This document shows positions 7,000 to 15,708 of a stretch of 64,000 nucleotides of DNA, one piece after another. The notes beneath the pieces are model-generated. The model was not told where the DNA came from. It ran no database searches and was given only the letters and a program-made list of their open reading frames with translations. Source of the DNA: a virus; the IMG/VR virus record IMGVR_UViG_3300020469_004256, positions 1 through 64,000 of that record. One strand, 5' to 3'. Every line of letters starts with the position of its first letter. Position 1 is the stretch's first letter. The translations under genes were made by a program, and so were the position numbers.

Positions 7000-8262
7000 A
7001 TGGAGTTAGATATCAAAACATTCTGTCATTTACCGTTTACATCTGTTTGGATAGGTGGAACTGGCCTAATGAATCCTTGTTGTAAAGCCGATCTTCATCA
7101 ACAAAAAGAATATCAAATTCCACATCACAACATAGATGATTATCTGAATTCAAAAGAATTAGCACAACTAAAAAATGATTTAGTAAAAGGTGTAAAAAAT
7201 CCTGCCTGTAATGCTTGTTGGAACGAAGAAGCACAAAAACGGATATCAAAAAGACTTGAACAACAACTTTTTCAGGATTGGCAAAACAAAAAGTTTATTC
7301 CAATGAAACACAATACCAACACCTTGTCCTTGCAACTTACTAATTTATGTAACCTTGGCTGTAGAATGTGTCACTCGTTTTCTAGTTCAGTTATTGAAAA
7401 AGAAGATATAGAAAATAGTAATTTGTATTTCAGCAAAAAGTATGGTAGCTCAGAAAAGCCATATTGGCATCATAAAGAGGAGTATTTTGATGATTTAAAA
7501 AAACAAAAAGATTGGTGGGCAAACAAGAACTTTTTAAAACAAATTTACGATATATTGCCTAACATTACATATATAGATGTGTCAGGTGGAGAACCATCTA
7601 TTAATAAAACTTTTATAGATATACTAGATTATTGTATTGATAATGATTTTGCCAAAAACATAGATTTAACTGTTACCACAAACGGACAGCAGATAAATCC
7701 AAAATTGATAGAAAGATTAAATAAATTCAAAAAAACACAATTGATTGTTTCTATCGACGGTTACAAAGATACATATGAGTATATCAGATATAAAGGCTCT
7801 TGGGACAAACTTGTAAAAAATATTAAAATTTTTCAAAAATATTCAAAAGAAAATCTTTCTTTAATGTGTCACATGACTGCTCAAGTGTTAAACATTTTAA
7901 ACTTACCGACACTGATAATTTGGCTTGAAAAAAACAATGTTGATTGGAATACCATTGATATTGTTTTTAGGCCAGACTATCACAACATACGATTATTAAC
8001 CCAAGATGTTAAATCTGTTGCACTTAAAAAATTTGAAGAATTAAGACAACAACACACATTTAGTTTTAAAAAAAAATTACTAATAAGTAATATTATAAAA
8101 GCATTGAAAGTTAACGACCAAAAATATGCAGATGAGTGGTGGCCATATTTTGTAAGAGATACTAAATTAAAAGATGAAATAAGAAAACAAAGTCTTGAAA
8201 AATCTGTTCCAGAACTGTATAATATAATAAAAGAAAGATACACTTTTAAAAATGAAACTTAA
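7000..8262 (+). CDS. Radical SAM enzyme with N-terminal SPASM-like cysteine domain
   Basis: 420 residues. The [4Fe-4S] motif is CNLGCRMC (Cys117, 121, 124), followed by VSGGEPS and later VTTNG and VSIDGYKDTYEYIRYKG, the usual radical SAM landmarks. The first 75 residues carry another cysteine set (Cys9, Cys27-Cys28, Cys70-x-x-Cys73) that looks like a SPASM/twitch auxiliary-cluster domain, but placed before the radical SAM core rather than after it. Gene 20682-21902 has the same layout with the core cysteines at identical positions. SPASM enzymes usually modify peptides or proteins; the substrate here is unknown. AAGAGG precedes the ATG; the end overlaps the next gene. Confidence 0.9.
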   Translation: MELDIKTFCHLPFTSVWIGGTGLMNPCCKADLHQQKEYQIPHHNIDDYLNSKELAQLKNDLVKGVKNPACNACWNEEAQKRISKRLEQQLFQDWQNKKFIPMKHNTNTLSLQLTNLCNLGCRMCHSFSSSVIEKEDIENSNLYFSKKYGSSEKPYWHHKEEYFDDLKKQKDWWANKNFLKQIYDILPNITYIDVSGGEPSINKTFIDILDYCIDNDFAKNIDLTVTTNGQQINPKLIERLNKFKKTQLIVSIDGYKDTYEYIRYKGSWDKLVKNIKIFQKYSKENLSLMCHMTAQVLNILNLPTLIIWLEKNNVDWNTIDIVFRPDYHNIRLLTQDVKSVALKKFEELRQQHTFSFKKKLLISNIIKALKVNDQKYADEWWPYFVRDTKLKDEIRKQSLEKSVPELYNIIKERYTFKNET

Positions 8263-9367
8263 AAACATAGTATTCTACGAACTGGAACTAACATCAAAGT
8301 GTAATGCTAGATGTCCTGGTTGTTCTAGAACTATCCATGGTGATACACACCCAGGACTAGATATGCTTGATATTTCTATTGACTACATTAAGAAGATTTT
8401 TCCACCGGAAGCAATCAAAGGAAAAGAATTTGGATTTAGTGGTGTATATGGTGACCCTGGAATGAATAGAGATCTATACGACATCTGTAAATATTTTTTA
8501 GAAAATGATTGTGGTCCTATTGTTATTGATACCAACGGTGGTATGCAAACAGAAGCATTCTGGAATAGACTATCTAAATTAAGTTCAGAACATACCATGC
8601 GACTGTGTGTAAAATTTAACATAGATGGCTACGAAAATACCAATCACTTGTACCGTGTTAATGTTAATTGGAAAAAATTAGTAAAAAACATAACTGCATA
8701 TTCACGAGGTGGTGGACGAGGAGTATGGCAATACATTGAATTTGATCATAACGGCAATGATATTGATAGAGCAAAACAACATGCAAAAGATATTGGATTT
8801 GATTTTCATGTAAGAAGATCAGCAAGAAATCAATCTAAAAAATCTTGGAAGTCTGTTGCTAAGAAAAAAGAAGATGGAAAAATTATAGAAAAACAAAATA
8901 CAGTAACGTCTACTAAAAAACAAATATTGCATAAGCATTCACAGGCAAAATACAACATCACACAAAAAATAGATCATATAAAAGACACAAAGTTTACAGA
9001 TATCAGTTGTAGACTGCTTCACGAAAAACGTGTGTATATTTCACATGATATGAGGTTATGGCCTTGTTGTTGGTTTGGAGATATGCACAAGGATAATATT
9101 AGAACTGATAATGTTCAAAAGGGCAGACAAAAACTATTTGATTTAGAAAACAAATATGGTAAAAATTGGAACGACTTATCTAAATATTCAATTGACGAAA
9201 TATTGCAACACGAATACTATTCAAAAATTTTACAACAATCTTGGGATACTGAACACGAATTTTATATCAAAAGATGTGTAATTGAGTGTGGCGGACACGG
9301 ATCTAGATCAAAAGTTGAAGTTGAAATAAAAGAACTTGCCAACATGTCAAAATCTGATTCTAATTAA
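8252..9367 (+). CDS. Radical SAM enzyme with C-terminal cysteine-rich (SPASM-like) region
   Basis: 371 residues; starts inside the end of the previous gene, so co-transcribed and coupled. CNARCPGC (Cys17, 21, 24) is the radical SAM motif, followed by GVYGDPGMN, DTNGGMQTE and NIDGYENTNHLYRVNVNW. The last third holds further cysteines (ISCRLLH, LWPCCWFGD, RCVIECGG) expected to bind an auxiliary cluster. It is a clear paralogue of 38418-39464, sharing the cysteine positions and NHxYRVNVNW. A Lys-rich insertion at about residues 190-240 separates core and C-terminus. Substrate unknown. Confidence 0.88.
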   Translation: MKLKNIVFYELELTSKCNARCPGCSRTIHGDTHPGLDMLDISIDYIKKIFPPEAIKGKEFGFSGVYGDPGMNRDLYDICKYFLENDCGPIVIDTNGGMQTEAFWNRLSKLSSEHTMRLCVKFNIDGYENTNHLYRVNVNWKKLVKNITAYSRGGGRGVWQYIEFDHNGNDIDRAKQHAKDIGFDFHVRRSARNQSKKSWKSVAKKKEDGKIIEKQNTVTSTKKQILHKHSQAKYNITQKIDHIKDTKFTDISCRLLHEKRVYISHDMRLWPCCWFGDMHKDNIRTDNVQKGRQKLFDLENKYGKNWNDLSKYSIDEILQHEYYSKILQQSWDTEHEFYIKRCVIECGGHGSRSKVEVEIKELANMSKSDSN

Positions 9368-9375
9368 AAAAATAA

Positions 9376-9570
9376 TTATTTCTTTTGAAAATCTTTTGAG
9401 CTAACACCTAATTTAGCAAATGCATCTGCAAATGCTGTGTTTATTGGAGTCGACTGATTGTTGCTCACTGGCTTGTTATTCTTCTTTGCAGGTTTTTTCT
9501 TCTGCTTTGGCTTGGTTATTTTTTTAGTAGGTGTAATATCACCTATAATGTATGTTTGTTTTTTATTCAT
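9376..9570 (-). CDS. Small Lys/Pro-rich unknown protein
   Basis: 64 residues with a central basic tract (PKQKKKPAKKNNKP), likely disordered and possibly nucleic-acid binding. A late promoter lies about 20 bases upstream. The end converges on the radical SAM gene. No family recognised. Confidence 0.5.
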   Translation of the reverse strand: MNKKQTYIIGDITPTKKITKPKQKKKPAKKNNKPVSNNQSTPINTAFADAFAKLGVSSKDFQKK

Positions 9571-9591
9571 ATACTGCTCGGTTGTATGTTA

Positions 9592-9599
9592 TATTTATA
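9592..9599 (-). promoter_or_regulatory. T4-type late promoter (TATAAATA) for gene 9376-9570
   Basis: Full-consensus TATAAATA; predicted start near 9586, leader about 15 bases without a clear Shine-Dalgarno. Confidence 0.65.
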
Positions 9600-9615
9600 T
9601 AGATATCTGTATTTA

Positions 9616-9858
9616 CTACCTATAATCGTCTTTATTGATCTTTCCTGCTTGTTCTTTTAAGTATAACCACCAATCTATAAACAATAATTGCATCACAGTA
9701 CCCAAAGGTGTTAGCAAATATCCAAATAAAAATGGAAGGCCTATTAGGAAGAATACAATTGTTAATAGATATTTTAAAGGATTATCTGGTTGCCATTGAC
9801 TCCACCTTGGAGGATCATATGGATCTTTATTTCTATAGTCTTCAAATTCATATTTCAT
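9616..9858 (-). CDS. Small membrane protein, 80 aa
   Basis: 80 residues: an acidic, aromatic N-terminus (MKYEFEDYRNKDPYDPPRW), a hydrophobic stretch (LLTIVFFLIGLPFLFGYLL) and a second hydrophobic, aromatic segment. Probably two membrane passes. The ATG directly follows the stop of the small membrane gene 9859-9978. Family not recognised. Confidence 0.55.
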   Translation of the reverse strand: MKYEFEDYRNKDPYDPPRWSQWQPDNPLKYLLTIVFFLIGLPFLFGYLLTPLGTVMQLLFIDWWLYLKEQAGKINKDDYR

Positions 9859-9978
9859 TTAAATTCCAGTATTAAATATTAATAAGGTTATTGTAATAAT
9901 ACTTATAGTAACTACATAAATCCAAGCATCAGATAGAAGATCTTTGACTGCTTCTTTAATGAAATTACTTATCTTCAT
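9859..9978 (-). CDS. Very small membrane protein, 39 aa
   Basis: ATG at 9978, inside the end of the upstream gene, to TAA at 9861-9859: 39 residues with an amphipathic start (MKISNFIKEAVKDLLSD) and one membrane span (IYVVTISIITITLLIF). Its stop abuts the ATG of gene 9616-9858, which supports coupling. No family recognised. Confidence 0.5.
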   Translation of the reverse strand: MKISNFIKEAVKDLLSDAWIYVVTISIITITLLIFNTGI

Positions 9979-10252
9979 ACTTGTGAAGATCTTCAAGAAC
10001 ACCTAAAGCCATAGCAGATGTCATTCTCAGTGTTTGAGATGTTTTGCCAATCCTTTTTAGATGTGCTTTGGCAGTATCGTTGTATTTGATACCGTAATGA
10101 TTTTTGACATATTTGGCAAACTCAAGTATTTCTCCTTCAAGTTCTTCCAACCACCAAACTTTCATATCAAGTTTTGATGCAACAGAATGTTTAACGTATG
10201 CTGGATCTAATTTAATTTGATTGTCTTCTTTGGTTATACGTTTCCTCGCCAT
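9965..10252 (-). CDS. Small basic unknown protein, 95 aa
   Basis: 95 residues, helical, basic N-terminus (MARKRITKEDNQIK). The middle (KLDMKVWWLEELEGEILEFAKYVKNHYGIKY) may be an amphipathic helix pair. It overlaps its neighbours on both sides by 14-19 bases, so it belongs to the 9.6-11 kb operon. Not recognised. Confidence 0.5.
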   Translation of the reverse strand: MARKRITKEDNQIKLDPAYVKHSVASKLDMKVWWLEELEGEILEFAKYVKNHYGIKYNDTAKAHLKRIGKTSQTLRMTSAMALGVLEDLHKYEDK

Positions 10253-10533
10253 TTGCCATACCTTTCTCTTTTAACTTTTTTTTTAACATTTTTCTTTTTA
10301 GTTATAATGCCAGATATCCAATACCTGTCTAATAGATAGTACCAAACCGAATTAACCAAAGGTTCGACTATTGCATCAGTGATTGCTACCCAAAGCTCTA
10401 TACCTGGATCTAATAATTTTAATATTGCGGCCGCAATCACAAAGTGGCCAACAGTAAATACTATTGTTCGGGCCAATGACCCATTTAGTCGTGTTTGAAA
10501 TAGTTGTTTTATTTTTGTTTTCATTTTTATCAT
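10234..10533 (-). CDS. DUF2061-like membrane protein
   Basis: 99 residues. GSLARTIVFTVGHFVIAAAILKLLDPGIELWVAITDAIVEPLVNSVWYYLLDRYW follows the DUF2061 pattern (Arg-Thr near the first span, then a second span with a conserved aromatic YYL-x-x-R/W end). Two membrane segments, basic C-tail (KKKNVKKKVKRER). A second ATG at 10524 is possible. Function of the family is unknown to me. Confidence 0.6.
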   Translation of the reverse strand: MIKMKTKIKQLFQTRLNGSLARTIVFTVGHFVIAAAILKLLDPGIELWVAITDAIVEPLVNSVWYYLLDRYWISGIITKKKNVKKKVKRERYGKWRGNV

Positions 10534-10538
10534 TTATT

Positions 10539-10673
10539 TTATTTGTTTCTTTCCATTAACCATATAATTATAGGTAATGAAAATGCCATTATTATGTAAA
10601 TTTCTAAGGTTGTTAATTCAATTCCACATCTTAGAATACATTCTCCCCACCAATTGTTTATGGCTTCGATCAT
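10539..10673 (-). CDS. Small membrane protein, 44 aa
   Basis: ATG at 10673 (two bases after the preceding stop) to TAA at 10541-10539; 44 residues with a short Trp/Cys-rich N-terminus (MIEAINNWWGECILRCG) and a membrane span (IYIIMAFSLPIIIWLM). Position between two close genes supports it. No family recognised. Confidence 0.5.
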   Translation of the reverse strand: MIEAINNWWGECILRCGIELTTLEIYIIMAFSLPIIIWLMERNK

Positions 10674-10675
10674 GC

Positions 10676-10954
10676 TTATCCAACCGGCTCAAGTTTACCG
10701 TTTTTATCTGTAAACCAAGTATAGCCTGCAACTTTAGCCTGCTTGTCAAATCCTTTAAGATTATAAGCAAACAATAAGTCTGGTTGATGTGTGTTTCTAA
10801 TCAACCCGTACTTAGATTGCCTATTTCCTTCAAGGATATATGTGGCTTGTTTTGTGTTTGGGTCTTCAACAAGTTCAACTTTAAACTTGTGCTTACCAAT
10901 AGTGATTTCTGTATTTTTTGGCAGATCACTGTGTGTTTTTACTTCGTTATTCAT
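10676..10954 (-). CDS. Unknown protein, 92 aa
   Basis: 92 residues, likely beta-rich (TEITIGKHKFKVELVEDP, TYILEGNRQSKYGLIRN, YTWFTDKNGKLEPVG). First gene of the 9.6-11 kb minus-strand run. GAGG precedes the ATG and a near-perfect sigma70 promoter lies 40 bases up, so early expression is likely. Not recognised. Confidence 0.55.
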   Translation of the reverse strand: MNNEVKTHSDLPKNTEITIGKHKFKVELVEDPNTKQATYILEGNRQSKYGLIRNTHQPDLLFAYNLKGFDKQAKVAGYTWFTDKNGKLEPVG

Positions 10955-10990
10955 TATTTTGCCTCATTGTTATTTAACATAGTTTTCTAT

Positions 10991-11018
10991 ATTATAGCAT
11001 CATATAGGTATCTGTCAA
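10991..11018 (-). promoter_or_regulatory. Strong sigma70-type promoter for the 9.6-11 kb operon
   Basis: TTGACA at 11018-11013, 16-base spacer, TATAAT at 10996-10991. The region GGTTGACAGAT...CTATATGATGCTAT is shared with promoters at 36457-36484 and 41532-41559 and differs from them at only a few positions. Confidence 0.8.
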
Positions 11019-11063
11019 CCATAAAGATGCCTAAAAAATTTATTATTTTGTTGACTGTTTGCA

Positions 11064-11071
11064 TATAAATA
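11064..11071 (+). promoter_or_regulatory. T4-type late promoter (TATAAATA) for gene 11105
   Basis: Full-consensus TATAAATA followed by TAGTA; the leader contains AAGGAAA in front of the ATG at 11105. Confidence 0.7.
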
Positions 11072-11104
11072 TAGTAGTATATTGTAATAATGAAGGAAAA
11101 AACA

Positions 11105-11722
11105 ATGAGAAACCCATTTTTTTACGTGCCAGATATAGAATACGATCAGAATGAATTAAAGCAAATATTAGAAACAAAATGTAAATGGATGGAAATGGAC
11201 GGCACTGCTGACGCTCCGTTACTATCTAAAGAGGATGTTCCTGATAGTATTAGAAAGTTTTTCAACTACACAGATCCATTTGCCACATGTGGTTATGTTA
11301 AAGTAGATGTAAAGTACGATTTAGTGCCGCACGAAGATGAACAGATTTTAGCCCCTGTGTTTGAGAGCAAACACCAACTTGCTGGTTTACCACAGTATTA
11401 CGTTGATTGGTTACGCATTATTGGGTCAAGAGATTGGGGACTATCGTTTCCAGTTTCTGGAGACTTTACCAATGTTGTTACTAAAATGTATCACAAACAT
11501 AATGAAGAATACATTGATGAATTTTCTTTAAACACTGCTCCTACATTTTTTCGTACTAGAGGTGAATATTTACATGGTGTTGTTAATACATCAAGTGAAC
11601 CAAGAATATTATTTCAATTGAGTTTTAAAGGTCATGATATGTATGAAGCATTTGTAAATAACACATATCCATCATGTGCTAGTAAAGAAGAAGTTTTAAA
11701 TAGAAATAAAATTAATCAGTAA
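11105..11722 (+). CDS. Probable cupin/2OG-oxygenase-like protein
   Basis: 205 residues from the ATG at 11105, chosen because AAGGAAAAAAC lies in front; an in-frame ATG at 11090 is possible. The C-terminal half (SFPVSGDFTN, APTFFRTRGEYLHGVVN, RILFQLSF) resembles the second half of aspartyl-hydroxylase-type cupins, with His in LHGV and Arg in RILF at the expected spacing. The first H-x-D pair is not obvious, so it may be a degenerate member. Convergent with the 11724-23262 operon, two bases apart. Confidence 0.5.
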   Translation: MRNPFFYVPDIEYDQNELKQILETKCKWMEMDGTADAPLLSKEDVPDSIRKFFNYTDPFATCGYVKVDVKYDLVPHEDEQILAPVFESKHQLAGLPQYYVDWLRIIGSRDWGLSFPVSGDFTNVVTKMYHKHNEEYIDEFSLNTAPTFFRTRGEYLHGVVNTSSEPRILFQLSFKGHDMYEAFVNNTYPSCASKEEVLNRNKINQ

Positions 11723-11723
11723 T

Positions 11724-12389
11724 TTACACTAAATTTTCTTTTTGAAGAACGTACTGTTTGTATTTGGCTATACTTCTTTTGATTAGATTGCGATGTTCTG
11801 ATTCAATTACTTTGCCTAATACAAATCCAACAATTCGATCATCATCAACAACATCTTTTACATCAACACCATGTGGCTGTGTACAGTTGTTAATTAAAAA
11901 TGCATCTGTTTCTTGAGGTATAGTACAAAACCATTTTTGTTGAGTACTCATATCTTTTGTGTAATCATATTCTTTGCACATATACAATGTATCTCTCGAA
12001 CCACTCACAACAAATCTATATCCAATTGGCTCATTAGCCAGTTGATGATCTAACATGTCTTGAGTTATTGTCATATGATGTCCAGGATAGGGTGACTCAA
12101 CATAATTGCCATCCACATGTGGCTTTACATTACCTGTTGACCTTGCTAGTCTTACATAAAACTTATATTCAAATGGCAGGTGTTTATCAATCCATTGTAA
12201 TAGCTCAGGATATTTTTGTTTTGCCATATCATTCCAAGATTTCATTTCTCCAAAAGGTTTTGAAAAATCTTTCTTACCCATTAATGTTTCTTCATCCCAA
12301 CACACAAATTTTTCTTTCCCATCAAAGTTATCTAGTATTGATTGCTTGTTTGGTATTGGTGGTATATCTAATGGTGTAAATATTGTCAT
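11724..12389 (-). CDS. Aspartyl/asparaginyl hydroxylase-like 2OG oxygenase
   Basis: 221 residues. NVKPHVDGNYV holds the H-x-D iron pair (His91, Asp93); FLINNCTQPHGVDVK holds the distal His174 and DDDRIVGFVLG the oxoglutarate-binding Arg (about 186). Last gene of the long minus-strand operon; its ATG overlaps the reductase stop by four bases. Substrate unknown; the operon context suggests it tailors the same product as the radical SAM enzymes. Confidence 0.75.
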   Translation of the reverse strand: MTIFTPLDIPPIPNKQSILDNFDGKEKFVCWDEETLMGKKDFSKPFGEMKSWNDMAKQKYPELLQWIDKHLPFEYKFYVRLARSTGNVKPHVDGNYVESPYPGHHMTITQDMLDHQLANEPIGYRFVVSGSRDTLYMCKEYDYTKDMSTQQKWFCTIPQETDAFLINNCTQPHGVDVKDVVDDDRIVGFVLGKVIESEHRNLIKRSIAKYKQYVLQKENLV

Positions 12390-13144
12390 CTTTGTACAAA
12401 TGCCTTTTCAACTACAAAATGTGCTGGTGTAGAAGTATTACCTTCTTCCATACCAAGTGATTCAAAATATTCAATTAAGTCTTTGTTCAATCCTTGTGAT
12501 CCACATATCATAAATCTATCATCCTGCGGATCTAGTGATTGGTTAATTGTTGTATGAAATAAATTATTATTTTTAATCCATTCCGTAATTCTACCTGTGT
12601 GTTTCCAATCTTGTTGTGTTAGTGTGTTAAAGTACCTAAAGTTTCCTAGTGTTACTTCTTGCCAATCATTGTTGAAAGTTTCTAACATGTCTTTATATGC
12701 TAGTTCGTTTTCGTATTGTACTGTGTGTGTTAACACAACCTTATCAAAACGTTCATATGTTAATGGATCTTTGATAATACCCATATACGGTGCTAATCCT
12801 GTGCCAGTTGCAATTAAATACAAATTACGTCCAGGCAACAAATAGTCAATCACTAGTGTTCCGGTCGACTTGCTGTTTATTAGAACTTCGTCACCTTCTT
12901 TGATATGCTGTAGTTTAGAAGTCAAAGGTCCGTCTTCTATCTTTATAGATAAGAATTCTAAAAAGTCTTCGTGGTTAGCAGAAGCAACAGAATATGCTCT
13001 CATTAGTTTTTTGCCTTCATGCTGTAGGCCCATCATAACAAACTCACCGTTGTTAAATTTTAGTGGAAAGTTTCTTGTAGTGCGAAACGAAAACGTTTTA
13101 TCGCTCCAGTGTTTCACCTGCAAGACTGTTTCTTTATTGATCAT
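12386..13144 (-). CDS. Ferredoxin/flavodoxin-NADP+ reductase
   Basis: 252 residues, the size of bacterial Fpr-type reductases. FAD-binding RAYSVAS (R-x-Y-S) at about residue 49, a following PLTSKLQHIKEGDEV, the NADP(H) site IATGTGLAPY (G-T-G-x-A-P), CGSQGLNKD, and a C-terminus ending VVEKAFVQR as in bacterial FNRs where the family ends near a Phe/aromatic. It passes electrons from NADPH to flavodoxin or ferredoxin; the flavodoxin at 6083-6526 is the obvious partner. Sits inside the radical SAM operon, overlapping both neighbours, which argues that it powers those enzymes. Confidence 0.92.
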   Translation of the reverse strand: MINKETVLQVKHWSDKTFSFRTTRNFPLKFNNGEFVMMGLQHEGKKLMRAYSVASANHEDFLEFLSIKIEDGPLTSKLQHIKEGDEVLINSKSTGTLVIDYLLPGRNLYLIATGTGLAPYMGIIKDPLTYERFDKVVLTHTVQYENELAYKDMLETFNNDWQEVTLGNFRYFNTLTQQDWKHTGRITEWIKNNNLFHTTINQSLDPQDDRFMICGSQGLNKDLIEYFESLGMEEGNTSTPAHFVVEKAFVQR

Positions 13145-14516
13145 TAAAATACTCCTTTAGTAGTTCCCATTCTTCAGGACAACTGTCCTTAAATTTTTGC
13201 TTTCTAATCTTATCCAAAGCATTAGTATAACGTACAAAATCTTTGATTGCAACCAAATCATCTTCTTTTTTATTTCTGTATGACAAATATTTAATTTTAT
13301 TTGTCCAATCTTTTTTAAAACCTTTTGGTAGTTGATTAATTATATCACTACTCTTATATATGTTAATTAATTTATCTTTGACTGCATTTGGTAATAATTT
13401 AATATCAAGATATTTTGGCATGGAAACATATGATGGGTGTGTTCCACTTTCATTTAAATCTGTTTCGATAGCATATTTTGCCATAAACTCAAATTGTTTT
13501 ATCATACTAATAACTGTGTATGTTTGAAATGTAATACTAAAGTCTAAAGTTATTGTATCTGAATGTTTCTTAATTAACTCTAACGCATTCTCTATTACTT
13601 TCCACCTAGCAGGATATCTTACGTACTCATAACTGCTTCCATATCCGTCTAAACTGATAGACAATGCAACATTTTTAAAATGTACAAAATAATCTTCAAT
13701 CATTTCTTTTGTGATTTTTGTAGCATTTGTTATGATATGTAATTGGATTTCTTTTGATAATTTCTTGTCAATTAATCTTTTTAAAACTTTAAACAAATTA
13801 GAAATAAGCAATGGCTCACCTCCTGTAAATTTTAAAAACACTGTGTTGTCAATTACTTTTTCAAATGATTCAATAAAATTATCTTTTTCAAAGTATCTAA
13901 AATTCAAATGTTTATCTTCTGCTACTTCTAATATTCTGTTGGCATCTCCACGACTAAACTCTTCAAGTTCTGGATTGCTGATAATTTCTTTTAATATTTG
14001 TGAACTGCTCATGTAATCACACATTCTACATTTTAAATTGCAAAGGTTACCAAACTTTATATCAAAATTTATTGGAGCAGGTGATGGCGTAATAAAATTA
14101 TTTTTTATTGCTTTGTTGGCTTCATTATAAATGTATGTTCTTAGTTGCTTGTCATTACGTATAGAATCTACTTTTTGAGATCTAAAAGACGGAATTCCTA
14201 TGTCATCTTTTTCCTTACATTCAATACACTCTACAGGATAAGAATTACTGCCTAGCATCTTTCTTGATTTTTTTAAGTAATTAGAATTCCACCATTCTTC
14301 TATTGAGTTATTTGATTTAGAAACTTTAATTGAGTTAGGTGGAGGCGTGGCTATACAACAAAGTTTTTGATTACCAACAGTATCAATGGTTGAATGATAA
14401 TAAAGCAATGGGCAAAAGGATTTAGACTGCTCAGATAATTTATCAAAGTCTTCTGCAGAAACTTTCTTTTGCCAATTAACTTTTAATTTTTTACTAGACT
14501 TTTCTGGTGTTTCCAT
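13134..14516 (-). CDS. Radical SAM enzyme with N-terminal SPASM-like cysteine domain
   Basis: 460 residues. Radical SAM motif CNLKCRMC (Cys159, 163, 166), then KFTGGEPLL, IITNATKI and SISLDGYGSSYEYVRYPARW. The N-terminal domain has Cys35, Cys53-Cys54 and Cys97-x-x-Cys100, followed by a longer linker than in the relatives at 7000 and 20682. The SLDG...YEY.R segment is shared with gene 7000-8262. Start overlaps the dehydrogenase upstream by 23 bases. Substrate unknown. Confidence 0.88.
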   Translation of the reverse strand: METPEKSSKKLKVNWQKKVSAEDFDKLSEQSKSFCPLLYYHSTIDTVGNQKLCCIATPPPNSIKVSKSNNSIEEWWNSNYLKKSRKMLGSNSYPVECIECKEKDDIGIPSFRSQKVDSIRNDKQLRTYIYNEANKAIKNNFITPSPAPINFDIKFGNLCNLKCRMCDYMSSSQILKEIISNPELEEFSRGDANRILEVAEDKHLNFRYFEKDNFIESFEKVIDNTVFLKFTGGEPLLISNLFKVLKRLIDKKLSKEIQLHIITNATKITKEMIEDYFVHFKNVALSISLDGYGSSYEYVRYPARWKVIENALELIKKHSDTITLDFSITFQTYTVISMIKQFEFMAKYAIETDLNESGTHPSYVSMPKYLDIKLLPNAVKDKLINIYKSSDIINQLPKGFKKDWTNKIKYLSYRNKKEDDLVAIKDFVRYTNALDKIRKQKFKDSCPEEWELLKEYFNDQ

Positions 14517-15708
14517 ACTCTACAACTGTACAACCTTCTATTTGTGGACACTGCCTCCACGGATCAATAATATATGATCCTTGTGGAAAATTATAATTTG
14601 CTGTGTCGTCTGTTCCATAAGTTACATTTGGGTTATGGGCCAACAAGTAAACTGCTGTACCTAAATCTTTAGGTGGATGATCGCCTGTGTGTTCATCTTG
14701 ATAATATAAAGTTCTACCCGCTTTTTCAATATAGTGTCCAATTAGCAAACTGTATGATCCATTAGTGTATGGTACATGAGGTTTATATGCTTTGCCTACA
14801 ATTACGATTGGTAAGTTATATGACATTAGTTTTTTAGCAAGATTTTCTGCTTGTACTTCTCTTGCACCCATGATAGCATCAAACAAATCATAACCTAAGC
14901 CTAAATGGTCTGCCATCCATCTTAAAGCAATATTATCACGTGGGTGACAAGCACCACCGTCGCCCATACCTGCTGTCATATATTTTGGTCCCATAATACG
15001 CATATCAGAAAATGCAAGTGCTGACGTTACTACATCAACGTTAATATTTCCTTGTTTCTCTGCTACGTCTTGAATCATGTTTACCAAACCAATCTTTGCT
15101 GAAATAAATGTGTTATAAAATATTTTAATTGATTCACATTCATCCCAAGTACCAACTACATATCTTGGATTGTTTTGCATCATTGGTTTGTAAAAATCTA
15201 TAAGTTCTTTTGCATCACCAGTTTTTGATCCATCTTCTGTACCAATCATAATCATTTCTGGATTTACCATATCCCATTTAACTGAACCCATTGCAATCAA
15301 GTAAGGATTATAAACAAAACGTGCATTTGTAATCAATGGCTCAAGCTCACGTCTTGTTGTGCCAGGCAACACAGTTGATATAAGAACTACTAATTGTTTT
15401 TTATTAACAAATTGATTAACTTCTTGTAAGATGTTTTTTACAATTGTATAATCAAAATCTTTTGGTTCTAAATGTGCTGTTGGTGTTGACCCATCATACC
15501 GTGGATCATGTGGTGTTGGTGCCGCAATAAAAACAATGTCTTTACCTTTAACTGTTTCTTGTATAGTTGATTGCATTTTAAAGTTTTCTGGCTTTCTTGG
15601 TTCCACATCGTAGCCTTCTACCATGTATTGCTGTGCCATGACTTCAGCACAATCTTGTCCTAATTTACCGCAACCAATCATTGCAACTTTTGTATCTTTT
15701 ATTTTCAT
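14494..15708 (-). CDS. UDP-glucose/GDP-mannose dehydrogenase family protein
   Basis: 404 residues. N-terminal NAD-binding GCGKLG (residues 12-17) preceded by VAMI, a central helical domain with STVLPGTTRRELEP, the catalytic Cys in GGACHPRDN (the family pattern is GGxCxPKD), and a C-terminal UDP-binding domain (IVGKAYKPHVPYTNGSYSLL). Family members oxidise the C6 alcohol of UDP-glucose, UDP-HexNAc or GDP-mannose to the acid. Its ATG overlaps the carbamoyltransferase stop (ATGA). Together these two suggest synthesis of a carbamoylated, acidic sugar, though the true substrate is not visible. Confidence 0.88.
   Translation of the reverse strand: MKIKDTKVAMIGCGKLGQDCAEVMAQQYMVEGYDVEPRKPENFKMQSTIQETVKGKDIVFIAAPTPHDPRYDGSTPTAHLEPKDFDYTIVKNILQEVNQFVNKKQLVVLISTVLPGTTRRELEPLITNARFVYNPYLIAMGSVKWDMVNPEMIMIGTEDGSKTGDAKELIDFYKPMMQNNPRYVVGTWDECESIKIFYNTFISAKIGLVNMIQDVAEKQGNINVDVVTSALAFSDMRIMGPKYMTAGMGDGGACHPRDNIALRWMADHLGLGYDLFDAIMGAREVQAENLAKKLMSYNLPIVIVGKAYKPHVPYTNGSYSLLIGHYIEKAGRTLYYQDEHTGDHPPKDLGTAVYLLAHNPNVTYGTDDTANYNFPQGSYIIDPWRQCPQIEGCTVVEYGNTRKV

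Noticed and set aside
10784-11068. Plus-strand open frame opposite gene 10676-10954
   Set aside because: It runs antisense through a coding gene and a strong minus-strand promoter, without a ribosome site or recognisable domain.
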